The notes under the pieces were generated by a model. That model was given only the letters and a program-made list of their open reading frames with translations, did not search any database and was not told the origin of the DNA. Positions 17,301 to 29,300 of a stretch of 64,000 bases of DNA are shown piece by piece; position 1 is the first letter of the stretch, and each line of letters begins with the position of its first letter. The DNA lies in assembly GCF_030407815.1 (NCBI RefSeq), contig NZ_JASDCS010000010.1, forward strand, positions 96,523 through 160,522. The letters run 5' to 3'. Source of the stretch: Psychrobacter sp. APC 3281. GTDB lineage: Bacteria > Pseudomonadota > Gammaproteobacteria > Pseudomonadales > Moraxellaceae. Made by a program: the position numbers and the translations under genes.

Positions 17301-18554
17301 TTATGACACAATGACTTTTTTACCTTTAGAATCAACAGGTAAGTCCGCCAAACAAATCAAGCTATCATTGCTCACACCTGCTATCAAATACTGCTGTGTA
17401 GTAGGATCGTATTCAACTACTTCAATAGGTTGGCGCGTTAAACGCTGATCTTGTCCGATTATCCAAACATTCGCAGTCAATGGTTGTAGCGGCATATAAG
17501 GAGGAGTTTGCAACTCTGTCAGATCAACATCATGTAGCGCGCGCTTAGGTACGATAGTGCCAACATCTATTTGACCATAATTGACTCGCCCTGTGACTTT
17601 CATATTTGGCAGTAACTTATCACGACTTACTTCGTTGTCGATGACATTAACATAGACCAAGAGCTTTTTGGGCTGACTGGTCGATACCAGTTTGCTGACC
17701 TGTCCTGTAAACTTGTCTGAGATACCTTCGGCGGTAAAATTGACCGTTTGTCCCACTGAAAGCTGTGGTTTTGCTTGTATAGGCAGGGTAGCCATAAAGT
17801 GCAGCTTGGTCTCGTCACTGATCTGTAGTAGAGAGTCGCGCGCCGCTAGCTGTTGTCCTGCACTAGCAGATAAGTTTTCCACCCGCCCCGAAAAACTGGC
17901 ATGAATGGTAATCGAATTATACTGTACATCTTGTTTAGCAGTATTAACGTCTGCACCCTGATTAGTAGAGATATTACTATCAGTATCTATCGCAGAATTT
18001 GCTTCTAACGTTTTATAACTCTTACTATCAGTTTTTCTTACAACAGCAATGTCTGTGTCTGGCTCAGCTTGTACGGGGTTAGAATCAGAGTTTTGCGTAT
18101 TTTCTGGATTGTTCTGATTAGCATCCCCTGATTCTAAACTAACTTGCTCAGGCTTATTCAAACCTTCAGCTTTGCTAGCCGTACCTATACGCCTAAATAC
18201 GAGCAATGGCGTGCCTTTTTCTACCCATTGACCTTCACTAACCAGTGTCTCTTCTATACGAATGGGATGTACCGCAACAAATGTGGTCTGCTTGATAGGT
18301 TCGATATTACCTTGTAATCCGAGACTCGGCTGATACCTTGAAGGTTTAATACTCAAGATATGTTCTGGCGTCATTGTGACACTATCACTTGTGATGATAA
18401 GTGGCGTGTCAGCGGTCTCTGCTTCAGTGTCAGTAACAGTCGATTCGTTTATAGGTGACGGCTGACAAGCAGCGATAAATAGTACGCTGAATAAATAGAG
18501 GCTTTTTCTTAAATGTCTAGAAGCTGTCATAGCAGTCACCATTGTAATCGTCAT
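17301..18554 (-). CDS. HlyD/RND-type periplasmic adaptor lipoprotein, orphan
   Basis: A lipobox (FIAAC, Cys30) follows a signal peptide. The first lipoyl half-motif is at about 95-122 (VSEGQWVEKGTPLLVF) and the second at 214-246 (FSGRVENLSASAGQQLAARD). Then come a beta-barrel segment (VGQTVNFTAEG) and a C-terminal region with VPKRALHDVD. The alpha-hairpin that normally joins the two lipoyl halves is replaced by about 90 Ser/Asn/Asp/Glu-rich residues. No inner-membrane pump or outer-membrane channel gene is adjacent. The start is uncertain: ATG at 18554, 18542 or 18530. Confidence 0.75.
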   Translation of the reverse strand: MTITMVTAMTASRHLRKSLYLFSVLFIAACQPSPINESTVTDTEAETADTPLIITSDSVTMTPEHILSIKPSRYQPSLGLQGNIEPIKQTTFVAVHPIRIEETLVSEGQWVEKGTPLLVFRRIGTASKAEGLNKPEQVSLESGDANQNNPENTQNSDSNPVQAEPDTDIAVVRKTDSKSYKTLEANSAIDTDSNISTNQGADVNTAKQDVQYNSITIHASFSGRVENLSASAGQQLAARDSLLQISDETKLHFMATLPIQAKPQLSVGQTVNFTAEGISDKFTGQVSKLVSTSQPKKLLVYVNVIDNEVSRDKLLPNMKVTGRVNYGQIDVGTIVPKRALHDVDLTELQTPPYMPLQPLTANVWIIGQDQRLTRQPIEVVEYDPTTQQYLIAGVSNDSLICLADLPVDSKGKKVIVS

Positions 18555-19216
18555 ATCATTATATAGTGAATTGTAACTCGGTGGAACGACTGTAAGATAT
18601 TTACTAAACTTAAGAAAGTTGATAACTCAGTATTGAGAAGAGTTGAAGTTATACCTTTAATAGATAAAAACAGTTATTTGTGATACCAATGAGTTCGAAC
18701 ATAATTTTGCTAATTACTGGAAAAGTAATACTAACTATGCTAAAACAAACACTATAAAATATACTGATACATTTTTATTACAAATGAAAATTATCCAGTA
18801 ATATGATTGCCAGTTATATACAATACAAAATTATAATAATGATGCCTTCTGTTCAAATTCTAATCTATTTATATGTTAGAAAATGGATTTATTATTAATT
18901 GGAATAATTTTTATATTTGAATTTTTTATTAGATATGCGCAGGGTAAATTATCTTATTCAAGGCACTCAAATAACCCTAGATTTTGTAAGATTAATAATA
19001 ATAAAGTGCGTATAGTACGCTATATTGATACCGCGATTAGTCAGTAGGCATCAATTGTAGAAGATTCGCTGTTATCACAAATTTCAACGCAGACAATGCA
19101 AATATAGGTACTTATATCGGTCTGACAAGAAGTGATATAAAAGTTTAAAATAGCCAAGCAAATTTTGTATTGTTAAATAGCGTTACGAACAAATAGTCGT
19201 TTACAGGACAATGAGA
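18555..19216. other. Long A+T-rich intergenic region upstream of pilG
   Basis: About 660 bp between divergent genes, markedly richer in A+T than its neighbours and without any plausible coding frame. It should hold the pilG promoter. The only clear structure I see is a small palindrome GCGTATAGTACGC at 19008-19020. Confidence 0.6.
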
Positions 19217-19594
19217 ATGGAAAATAATTTTGAAGGTTTAAAAGTAATGGTAATTGATGATTCAAAAACCATTCGCCGTACTGCAGAAACTTTATTACAA
19301 AAAGCGGGCTGTGAAGTAGTGACCGCTATCGATGGTTTTGATGCATTAGCAAAGATTGTAGATAACAATCCAGATATTATTTTTGTCGACATTATGATGC
19401 CACGTCTAGATGGATATCAGACTTGTGCGCTGATAAAAAATAACCCTGATTATGCCAATAAACCGGTAATCATGTTGTCATCTAAAGATGGTCTATTTGA
19501 TAAGGCACGTGGTCGTATTGTGGGTTCTGATGAGTATCTGACCAAGCCATTTAGTAAAGATGAGCTTTTTGATGCTATTAATCAGTACCGTTAA
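19217..19594 (+). CDS. pilG: Twitching motility response regulator PilG
   Basis: Single receiver domain of 125 residues: acidic pair DD in MVIDDSKTIRRTAETLL, phospho-acceptor Asp58 in FVDIMMPRLDGYQTC, and TKPFS near the end. The sequence matches the Pseudomonas PilG pattern closely. It is phosphorylated by ChpA and promotes pilus extension. ATG 19217 is chosen because AGGA (19205-19208) lies eight bases upstream and PilG proteins begin with ME; ATG 19211 would leave only two bases. First gene of pilGHIJK-chpABC. Confidence 0.95.
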   Translation: MENNFEGLKVMVIDDSKTIRRTAETLLQKAGCEVVTAIDGFDALAKIVDNNPDIIFVDIMMPRLDGYQTCALIKNNPDYANKPVIMLSSKDGLFDKARGRIVGSDEYLTKPFSKDELFDAINQYR

Positions 19595-19773
19595 TCGAAT
19601 AAATATAGACTTACAGGGAGTGATTGATATTATCGCTCCAGATTATTCAATACTGAATAATTATGATTAAAGAATGGCTACCAGTCGATTTATAAGTGCT
19701 ATTTTTAATCATTTTATCTGAACCATATATCAATATATCTTCACAGATATTTTAGAACTTAAAGGAACCTCCT

Positions 19774-20136
19774 ATGACTACCGTTTTAGTCATTGACGAC
19801 TCGCCATCAGAAATGGCGAAATTTCGCGATATGCTTGCCAAAAACAACTTCCAAGTGTTGGAAGCGACCAATGGTGAGCAGGGTTGCCAAATGGCAGCTG
19901 AACATTTACCAGATGTAATCCTGATGGATGTGGTAATGCCTGAAATGAATGGTTTTCAAGCCACGCGTAAGATCACCCGCGGTAAAACCACTGCTCATAT
20001 CCCTGTCATTATGATCAGTACTAAAAATCAAGAAACAGATAGAGTTTGGGGCAAGCGTCAAGGCGCCAAAGAGTATATGAACAAACCAGTTGATGAAAGT
20101 GGATTGGTCAATATGATTCGCAAAGTGATGGAGTAA
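19774..20136 (+). CDS. pilH: Twitching motility response regulator PilH
   Basis: 120-residue receiver domain. LVIDDSPSEMAKF, phospho-acceptor Asp52 in LMDVVMPEMNGFQATR, and YMNKPVDE with the conserved Lys are visible. PilH acts opposite or as a phosphate sink to PilG in the Chp pathway. AAAGGAA lies just before ATG 19774. It follows pilG after 179 bp and abuts pilI (3 bp). Confidence 0.95.
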   Translation: MTTVLVIDDSPSEMAKFRDMLAKNNFQVLEATNGEQGCQMAAEHLPDVILMDVVMPEMNGFQATRKITRGKTTAHIPVIMISTKNQETDRVWGKRQGAKEYMNKPVDESGLVNMIRKVME

Positions 20137-20139
20137 CTT

Positions 20140-20670
20140 GTGGCTTCTAGAGGATTTATTGAGCTTCTGCGTTTAGCAGATTTGGCACGCGCGCGCAAAA
20201 GCGGTCGCCGCGGTGGCCAAGAGTTTGATTGGCAAGGTGTGGTATTTGAAATTGGTGGGCAGCGCTTAGTTGCCCCTATGGGTCAGGTATCAGAGGTATT
20301 ATCTATGCCAGAATATACTAGCCTACCTCTAGTAAAGCCATGGATGCTAGGTATTGCCAACATTCGTGGGCGACTATTACCTTTAACGGATTTGTCGCAT
20401 TTTTTGCAAGTACCTAGTCGCTTGACACAAATGAGCCAACGGAAAGTTATCGTCATTGATTATGACAATAACTTTTCAGGACTGCTGGTGGATCAAGTAC
20501 TTGGTATCGAACAGTTCACACAAGAACAGTATCGTCCAGAAGCCATAGATCCAGAGTCGCCGTTTGCGCCTTATAACCATGGCAAGTTTTTCAAAAACGA
20601 CCAAGACTGGTATGTATTTATGCCAAGTTTGCTCGCACAAGATCCTCAGTATTCAGATGCTGCGATATAG
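20140..20670 (+). CDS. pilI: CheW-like adaptor PilI
   Basis: CheW-fold protein of 176 residues that couples PilJ to the kinase ChpA. The region GQRLVAPMGQVSEVL, then MLGIANIRGRLLPLTDLSHF and VIDYDNNFSGLLVDQVLG follow the CheW pattern. It starts at GTG 20140, three bases after the pilH stop, so translation may be coupled. Confidence 0.93.
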   Translation: MASRGFIELLRLADLARARKSGRRGGQEFDWQGVVFEIGGQRLVAPMGQVSEVLSMPEYTSLPLVKPWMLGIANIRGRLLPLTDLSHFLQVPSRLTQMSQRKVIVIDYDNNFSGLLVDQVLGIEQFTQEQYRPEAIDPESPFAPYNHGKFFKNDQDWYVFMPSLLAQDPQYSDAAI

Positions 20671-20844
20671 CTATTAACTATACAATACCTGTCTATCAAG
20701 TAACGACAGAGAAATAGCGACTGACATAATAGGGTTCGATGTCAGCATTTATACAGGCTTTGCTAATCATTGTTTAGATAACAATACGATTGTCAAAGTC
20801 AGCCACAATTAGACTTTGATGACTGTTTGAAAGGAAGACGCAAG

Positions 20845-22260
20845 ATGAGTGATGTGATAAAAAAACCTGTAGCTGGTATGGCTAAAACATCAGCAGATGG
20901 CAAAGACGCTGATGGTACTTGGAAGCTATTGTTAGGATTCTTTGTTCTATTAAGTTTGGCTTGTCTGATTTGGCTAGTTAATTCGCTATCATCGGTAAGT
21001 CAGTATTTCGATAGTTTCAATCAATCCGTTATCTTGCCAGCGGCTGTATTTGCAATCGGCGCATTAGGGATTCTGTTCGCTTTGTACCAGCTACTGAAAC
21101 ACCGTGGTGGATCAGAGCGATCACTTATTGAGAAAGAAACCTTGCGTCGTCGCCAAGAAGCAGAAGCTGAGTCTGAGCGAGCGCGTCAAATCCAAGAAGA
21201 AAACGAACGTAACCAGATCGCTATTCTACGTCTGCTGGATGAGTTGGGTGATTTGGCAGAGGGTGATTTGACCGTTAATGCGACTGTATCAGAAGATTTT
21301 ACAGGGGCGATTGCCGATTCAGTCAACTTTGCAATTGACCAATTACGACAGCTGGTACTGGTTATTAACAGCACTGCTGACCGAGTATCGCAATCTTCAG
21401 ATCAAACGCAGATGAATGCTGTTGAACTGGCTGAAGCTTCTGAACACCAAGCGCAAGAAATTGCTGGAGTATCAGCTGCTATTAATGAGATGACTGTCTC
21501 AATTGATCAGGTTTCAAATAACGCTGCAGAATCTGCAACGGTTGCTCAGCGTTCAGTTGCTATTTCTCATAACGGGGCAGAAGTTGTACAACGCTCTATT
21601 GAGGGTATGAACGTTATTCGTGACCAGATTCAAGAAACATCAAAACGTATTAAGCGCCTTGGTGAATCTTCGCAAGAGATTGGTGATATCGTTGGACTAA
21701 TTAACGATATTGCTGACCAGACCAACGTTTTGGCATTGAACGCTGCTATTCAGGCATCGATGGCAGGGGAAGCGGGCCGAGGCTTCGCGGTTGTTGCTGA
21801 TGAAGTACAGCGTCTGGCTGAGCGTTCAGCAAATGCTACTAAGCAGATTGAAACATTGGTAAAAACCATTCAGGCTGATACCAACGAAGCAGTTATGTCG
21901 ATGGAGTCAACAACTTCTGAAGTTGTACGCGGCGCACGCTTAGCAAAAGATGCAGGTGAGGCGCTAGAAGAGGTACAGAGCGTTTCTAACACCTTGGCTG
22001 ACTTGATTCAAAACATCTCAAATGCTGCATTACAACAGGCTGAGTCTGCTGGTCATATTTCTCACACCATGAACATCATTCAAGATATTACCTCACAAAC
22101 TTCTTCTGGAACGATGGCAACAGCTCGTTCTATTGGTGAGCTAAGTGAAATGGCAGCAGCACTACAGGAATCGGTAACAGGCTTCAAAGTATCGAACGAC
22201 GACGAGCTAGTAGATTATGAAGTGTTGGATACGGAAGGCGCATTGAAAGAAAGCGTTTAG
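20845..22260 (+). CDS. pilJ: Methyl-accepting chemotaxis protein PilJ, short form
   Basis: Receptor of the Pil-Chp system. TM1 (about 27-45) and TM2 (about 63-83) are separated by only some 17 residues. A coiled coil/HAMP-like segment follows, then a full signalling domain with the hairpin tip [27 protein letters not shown] motif. At 471 residues it is about 200 shorter than Pseudomonas PilJ, because the large periplasmic PilJ domains are missing. ATG 20845 follows AAGGAAGA; a TTG six codons earlier is less likely. Confidence 0.93.
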   Translation: MSDVIKKPVAGMAKTSADGKDADGTWKLLLGFFVLLSLACLIWLVNSLSSVSQYFDSFNQSVILPAAVFAIGALGILFALYQLLKHRGGSERSLIEKETLRRRQEAEAESERARQIQEENERNQIAILRLLDELGDLAEGDLTVNATVSEDFTGAIADSVNFAIDQLRQLVLVINSTADRVSQSSDQTQMNAVELAEASEHQAQEIAGVSAAINEMTVSIDQVSNNAAESATVAQRSVAISHNGAEVVQRSIEGMNVIRDQIQETSKRIKRLGESSQEIGDIVGLINDIADQTNVLALNAAIQASMAGEAGRGFAVVADEVQRLAERSANATKQIETLVKTIQADTNEAVMSMESTTSEVVRGARLAKDAGEALEEVQSVSNTLADLIQNISNAALQQAESAGHISHTMNIIQDITSQTSSGTMATARSIGELSEMAAALQESVTGFKVSNDDELVDYEVLDTEGALKESV

Positions 22261-22444
22261 TGATTAGGTATTCTTTTAGAGCAAGATCGATAGCATTTGG
22301 TTTTTCTGCATATTGGACAAGGTTGCTGCTGTAAGAGTGATAAAAAGAAACCGTAATCATAGTAGATGATTTATCTAGCATAGATGGTGTTAATAAGCCA
22401 AATCATCTGCTTATACAGTTGATCTGACATTGGGTAATACTTTG

Positions 22445-23302
22445 ATGAAAGTCGACAGTTTGGATGTGCAGCGATGGCAGAAGTATATAGAGCAAGAGAC
22501 AGGATTTGTGCTACCAGACATACAGCTACAGTGGCTGGCTAATGCAATTGATTGTACGGCGATGTCGAATGGATTGAGCGTTCAGCAATTATGGTATCAA
22601 CTATCGAAAAGTGATGAGTTGCGTCAGCAGTTGCTGGATAAAGTACTCATTCATGAGAGTCGCTTCTTTCGACATAGACCCTCTATCGACTTTGTTACAG
22701 AATATGCATTGCAGCATCGTAAAGCGGACAACATCGATAGTTTGTTTCGTATTTGGAGTGTTGGCTGCGCAAGTGGACAAGAAGCTTGGTCACTGGCCAT
22801 GAGCTTGGCCGCACAGCGATGTCAAGGCTATAAAATATTAGGGACAGACATCAGCGAAGAGGCTATTAAAAGTGCACGGTTGGGGCAATACGATAACAGG
22901 CAGCAAACTTTAATCCCGCAACCGTGTCAGCCGTTTGTTCAGCCGCTACCTTCTAAGAGTACATCAAACAGATTGAAGCCTAGCACATCAGAAGCGGCTA
23001 ATAGTATGCAGGAGAGTTGGCAGGTAGCGCATGTATTGCAGCCACACGTCAATTTTTCTGTACATAATATTATTGAACAAAAACCACCCACTACGCATCT
23101 TCAGAATGTGATTATTTGCCAAAACATGCTGCTATATTTTCGTAAATTTGATCAGCGTGATATTTTGGCACGGTTATCAGAGCAATGCGCGTTAGAGGGA
23201 TATATTGTATTGGCTCCAGGTGAGGCGTTGTTCTGGCGTCCTTCAAATATGCGCCGCATTGCGCACCCACAGGTTAATGTGTGGCAAAAAATTAGTGCCT
23301 AA
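22445..23302 (+). CDS. pilK: CheR-type chemoreceptor methyltransferase PilK
   Basis: SAM-dependent glutamate methyltransferase, expected to act on PilJ. HESRFFRHRP (70-79) is the CheR N-terminal signature; VGCASGQEAWS is the SAM-binding loop; a late CQNMLLYF matches the CheR C-RN-hYF motif. An insert of about 50 residues with Ser/Thr/Pro-rich sequence lies before that motif. The start is uncertain: ATG 22445 (285 residues) or TTG 22430. Confidence 0.88.
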   Translation: MKVDSLDVQRWQKYIEQETGFVLPDIQLQWLANAIDCTAMSNGLSVQQLWYQLSKSDELRQQLLDKVLIHESRFFRHRPSIDFVTEYALQHRKADNIDSLFRIWSVGCASGQEAWSLAMSLAAQRCQGYKILGTDISEEAIKSARLGQYDNRQQTLIPQPCQPFVQPLPSKSTSNRLKPSTSEAANSMQESWQVAHVLQPHVNFSVHNIIEQKPPTTHLQNVIICQNMLLYFRKFDQRDILARLSEQCALEGYIVLAPGEALFWRPSNMRRIAHPQVNVWQKISA

Positions 23303-23332
23303 ATTAGTGCATAGACGAGTTAGGATAAACCT

Positions 23333-26300
23333 ATGAAAAACCAGCCCAATGACATAGTGACGTTTCAGTGGTTGCTACCATTATTCAATCAGCAGTTATC
23401 ACAGATATCTGACGGTTGGAAATTAGGTGAATCTAGCATCGATAATGAACAGATGACACCAAGTTATCATCAGATTAGCGGTGCGCTCATCATGCTTAAA
23501 CTACCTTTATTAGCAGATGTTGCTAGTAAGTTGAGTCAACTTGCAGGATTAAGAAATTATGATGATTTTTCTATTAAAGAGCGCCGTATAGGTCAGTTCT
23601 CTCATCGATTGTTGCAACGAGAGATCAATCAGTATGCGCGTACAGGGATCTATCATATAGAGCTGATAAACAGGGCAGTTGATGAGCTGACCCAAGCTTT
23701 GTCTCAACGAGACATAGAAACTGACATTCCTGTAAAAATTAGTGATATTCAGCATGAATACACGAATGATCATGCGAATAACGAAAATATTATCAGTAGT
23801 ATTGAAGTGGCCGTGCCTACACAACAAGCTACCGCTAGCTTGACAAGTGAACAGTGTCAGCAGTTGCTACTCGTATGGCGTCAGCAAGTACAAGCATTAC
23901 TGCTCACTAATACAAATCAGTCATCAGCACTCAGTACCTTAGAAAAAGCTAGCCAGTATCTTAGGCAGACAGCACAAGATAGTGGTTTACAAAGACTATG
24001 GTGTTTGACTGAGTTATTGCTAAGTGATCTGGCTCATAATGAGACGCCACTTCCTGAGCGTTATGCACCATTATTAGGTCAGCTTGATCAAGTTATAGAA
24101 TCTTGTGCCCAGTCAAATGAAGTACCTTCAACTATAGTTGTAAGATTGACCACCGCAATCTATGTCGAATTGAGTTATCTAGCGCACAGTAGCAAACGTA
24201 CTCAGTCTATTTTGGATAAAGTATCTCAAAGTAGCACGACAGCGTCTCGTTTTTTACCGCAATTATTAACTCAGCTCGATGCGCTTATTTTCAAACTGGA
24301 TGATCCAGATAGCTTGGTAGCTCCTTTACAACATATCAAAGAGCAGCTCAAAAACCGAGGCTGGACTTACTACGTGTCTCAGGTGGAATCAATCCTTGCA
24401 GATTTAAAACAGTCTCTCGTATCAGAAACAAGTTTTGCGCAAGAGCAGTGGCAAATTGAACGCAAGCTGCAAGAGTTATACAACGCTATTTATAGCACTG
24501 AGCAAACTATTTCTCTTAAGATTGGTGATGCAACCTCTTTCGCTACTGTGCCTGAAGTGATAAATAGTAACGAGACAGAATTAAAAGGTAAACATGACTC
24601 TATTCCTACCGATGATGGCCTACGTGAGCTTCGAATTGCAGTAGAAGAGATAAAGCAAAACTTCAACGACTATATACAACACCAAGATATTGGGTTATTA
24701 CCAGCGTCTACTGATTTTACCAGTATTGGTCAAGCCTTTGACGATATGGAATTGCCAGAAATTCGTCATACTATGGATGATATTGGTAGTTTATTTACAC
24801 AGTTAACTACTCGTAATATTACTACCCCGAGCTGGAGTTTGGTGCAGGCGTTGGCTGAGAGCTTAACGTCTATTGAGCTATTACTTGATTATCTTGCGCA
24901 GCAGGTTTTCGACCAGCAGTTGCTCACTTTAGCAAATACACATACGGCCAGAGCAACACAGCTTCTTGATACTGATATCGAATCACCAGCAATGCTTAAC
25001 GAGACTGTACTCACTCAAGAGTCAGCTGCGACGAATGTTGTACGTTACGATGATAGTGGCGAGATCAGCCCTGTTATCAATATAGACGATGCAAATGTAG
25101 TTGAACAAGATAATGTGAGTCTGTTCAATAGTACTGAAAGTGATGCACTAAAGCAGGCTCGTGAACACGTGAAGCCTGATAGCTTTGAAACAGATGAAGA
25201 TGTCCACGATATCTTTATCGAAGAAGTGACCGAAATTATCACTGATCTTGAAGATTTCCTTCCTATCTGGGCGCAAGACTCACAAGATCTAACCTCATTG
25301 ACTGAAGTGCGTAGAGGTTTTCACACTCTAAAAGGCTCAGGTCGTATGGTTGGTGCCTTTAGTATCAGCGAAATAGCATGGTCAATCGAAAACCTACTCA
25401 ATCGTTTATTAGATAAAACATTGCCAGTAATAGATGATGTGGTAAATCTAGTGGTTGATACCACAAAAATTCTACCAGCATTGGTAGCAGATTTTTCAGC
25501 GCAGCGACCACCAAGCTTTGATCCTGCTATTACTATTTTACAAAGTAGTAATCTTATGAGTCAGCAGCCGGTCAACACTGGACTGACGACAGCTGAACTT
25601 GCTCCTAAAGAGTTTATGTCAGAGGATGTAGAATTAGAAAAATCGCTATTAGAAATTGATGATGTTGATAACGACTCTAATAACGATAGTACCGAATTGG
25701 TTACTGACTCGAATAACGAAGACGCAAATATTAATAAATATCTATCTACGTTAGATATTCCAGAAAGTCTTGTACCTTTTATTAGAGAGACTGATCAACT
25801 ACCAGCTGATGCCGACGATGCAGATCCTGATATCAAAGAGATATTTATAGAAGAGGCCAATGAAGTATTGGCAGAAATTGTGCCGTTGTATGAAAGCTGG
25901 CAGAAAAATTCGACCGATCTAGAAGGTTTAAAGGATATTCGCCGTGGTTTCCATACCTTGAAAGGTTCGGGCCGCATGGTAGGCGCTAACTATACAGCTG
26001 AACTAGCATGGTCTATAGAAAACATGCTCAACCGTATTCTAGATAACAGTGTCGCTATCTCAGCTGATATACGTCAGTTGATTACAGATGTACTGACAGC
26101 TTATCCTAACATGCTCATAGCATTTGAACAGGGTACTCAAAACTATCCAGCTGTAGTTTCAGTGTGGATTGCGTGTGCTGATGCGTATAGCAAACAGCAA
26201 GGTAATGGGTTTAGTTATTCTGCGTTGTTTGCACAGTCAGTAAGTAGTTCTATAGATAAGATTGAAGAAACAATGCCATTGTCTGATACGACTGAAACTG

Positions 26301-29300
26301 GCAATGCTTATGATGATAATAGTAATGAAGCAATAGACTCTACTTTACAGACCTTTCATTCAGTCAATGAAAAAATGGCAGAGGCAGCGGTTGTCCTTAC
26401 CCCTCAAACTGAGGAAGAACAAGCATTTTGTAAGATATTTATTGATGAAGCAGAAGAGCTGCTTGATTGTATTGAACAGTTTGTCAAAGACAATACAGAA
26501 CAGCATCATATAGAAATCACAGATGAAATCGTACGCGCATTTCATACTTTGCGCGGCGCTTCGGGTTCTAGTGCTTTGGTCGCTATCAGTGAAGTCAGTG
26601 CGACCATCGAGCATAGCTTGGAGTCATTACAACAACAAGATATAGGCATGAATGCTCAGCACTTAGCAGCATTAGCCCAGTCAGCCACATTAATAGAGGG
26701 TTATCTAAACAACTATAAGCAAAATGTAGAGCAGCATGATGCATCAACAGAGGACGATGGTTCGCAGAGTCAGCATGATATAGCGTCATTGCAAGCTATG
26801 CTTGGTGAGCAATACGTGGCTAATGACACTACTGTCATGACCAATAAGAAACTGACGATAGAAGAGTTATTAGACAGTAATATTGATACGTTGCTCGATG
26901 CTGAGTGGGAACTAGATGATGCGTTGAATCATACTGAAATAGAGCATATTCAAAGTTATATAGAGCAGCAAATCTCTCAAATAGATTCACTCATGAGAAA
27001 AGCACAAGCATTTCCAAAATTTGTCACGATTTTAGATGAGCTGGGTAATGCGTATCGTTATTTAAGTAATCATATCGATATAGCTCAAAACCAAGATATT
27101 CAAGCGATATTGCATGCAGGTCATGCTCAGCTGATAGGCTTGTTTGATGCCTTAGCTGGAAGTACCTCCTTAAAAATAGATAAACAAGTCATTGATGATC
27201 TACAGAGTATCTATCAAGAAAGTAATGACAATGAAGACGTTGGCTTCATCGTTAGAGCCGTTCCAGCAGCTGACCTACAGTTTGAAACCATTGACACTGA
27301 TATTGAGCTATTAGAAATATTTTTAGAAGAAGCACAAGAGCTTGATACTGCACTAGATGAAAGCTTCAATAAGTGGCGTGCCGATATCACCAATATCAAT
27401 TCGCTAAAGGTTCTACAGCGTCATTTGCACACGATTAAAGGTGGTGCACGGATGGCGGGTATCCGTAGTATTGGCGATTTGACTCACGAAGCAGAAAGTG
27501 TCTATGAGTCGTTTGTAGAGAACCGAAGAGCGCCAACCGCGCAGTGGCTTGAAATCATGCAAATGGTGCAAGACACGATGTCACTACAAGTGATGCATAT
27601 TGTGAGTCATAAGAAATCTTTCTTTACTCCAGAGCTCATTGAACAGTTGCGCCAGCTTGAAAAAGCAAAAACGTTACCAGAGGTAATCGATCTAGTCATA
27701 CCAGTGCCAAAAAATCATTTTGAACCTACAGAGCGTAGCATTGCTGCCAATGTTGTTGACAGTGATAATGAGGTATTGAGTACCCTAAGTCTGGATAGCA
27801 TGATTAAACAATCATGGGCTAACGGACTTCCTGATCCTGATATATTAGCGGTATTTTTAGAAGAGGCAGAAGAGCTTACCAATCGTAATAAGTATCTACA
27901 CTTGTTCTTAAAAGACACGAGTAATACCACAGCGTTGCAAGCGCTCCAACGTGACTTGCATACCATAAAGGGTGGCGCACGAATGGTCACTGCCTCTGGT
28001 ATTGCTGACTTGGCTCACGAGATGGAGTCGGTTTATACAGACTTTGTCAGTAATCGACGTCCAGCCACCAAAAAAGTATTAGAGTTGCTGGTTGCAAGTC
28101 ATGACTGGCTGGCTGATGCAGTATTTATTCTTCAACAACATGTTAATCCACCGACGCCTACGCTATTAATTGAGGCGTTGGAGCAATTTGGTAGAAACCC
28201 TGATAGCCTAAAAACGATACCTAAAGAGTCTCTACAAGCCCAGCGTGAAGCAATCTTGATTGCCAAAGAAAACCAAGATTCACAGTATCTTGCAAAAGAT
28301 ATCAGTGAAATGCCGTCTATGCTTAGAGATACTCACGAGGAAGATCAGGGCACTAGTAGCAATGAGATGATTCGTATCTCGGGTGGTTTGATTGAGCACA
28401 TGGTTAACTTGTCTGGTGAGTCAGCGATTAACCGTGCTCGTATCGATATGGGTATCAGTAGTCTAACAAACAGTATTGAAGAGATGGGTACGACAGTACA
28501 ACGCTTGGCAGATCAGCTACGTCGTATGGAGATCGAGCTAGAAGCACAGATTTTGTCTCAGATAGATGAGGAGCTCATCGACAATGAAGACTTTGACCCT
28601 CTAGAGATGGATCAATACTCCTCTTTGAATCAGCTGTCTAAATCTTTAACAGAATCGGCCTCGGATTTGGTTGATATTAACCATACATTATTAGAAAAGA
28701 CACGTGATAGTGAAAGCCTACTGCTACAGTTGTCTCGTACCCAGACTGAACTGCAAGATGGTTTGATGAATTCACGTATGGTGCCATTTACGCGCTTGAC
28801 ACCACGTCTTGAACGTATCGTACGTCAAACAGCTAACGAGCTTAATAAGTCTGTTGAACTGTCCATCATTAATGCTGATGACGAGATGGATAGAACCATC
28901 TTAGAGCGCATTACGTCACCGCTTGAGCATATGTTACGTAATGCTGTCGACCATGGTATTGAAACCACATCGACCCGTCTAAAGTCAGGCAAAGAGCGTA
29001 GCGGCCGTATTACCCTTGAAGTGCATCGTGAAGGTAGTGAGATCGTCATCCAATTAACAGATGATGGGCGAGGCATTGATGTTGAAGCAGTACGTAGTAA
29101 AGCCATCTCTCAGGGGCTAATTGATGCAGACGATAATAGTCTGTCAGACCTTGATATTATGCAATATATTTTCAACGCTGGATTGAGTACTAGTCAGCAA
29201 GTGACTCAGATCTCTGGACGCGGCGTTGGTATGGACGTTGTTATTAGTGAGGTTCGCCAACTAGGTGGCTCAGTATCCGTCGTTTCAGAGTTGGGTAAAG

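Noticed and set aside
20827..20844. TTG 20827 as the pilJ start
   Set aside because: The codons in between contain the ribosome site AAGGAAGA itself, which points to ATG 20845.
28825..29106. Minus-strand frames inside chpA (several of 60-130 residues)
   Set aside because: They are all within the 2291-residue kinase gene, whose domains are continuous; none has ribosome sites or known motifs.
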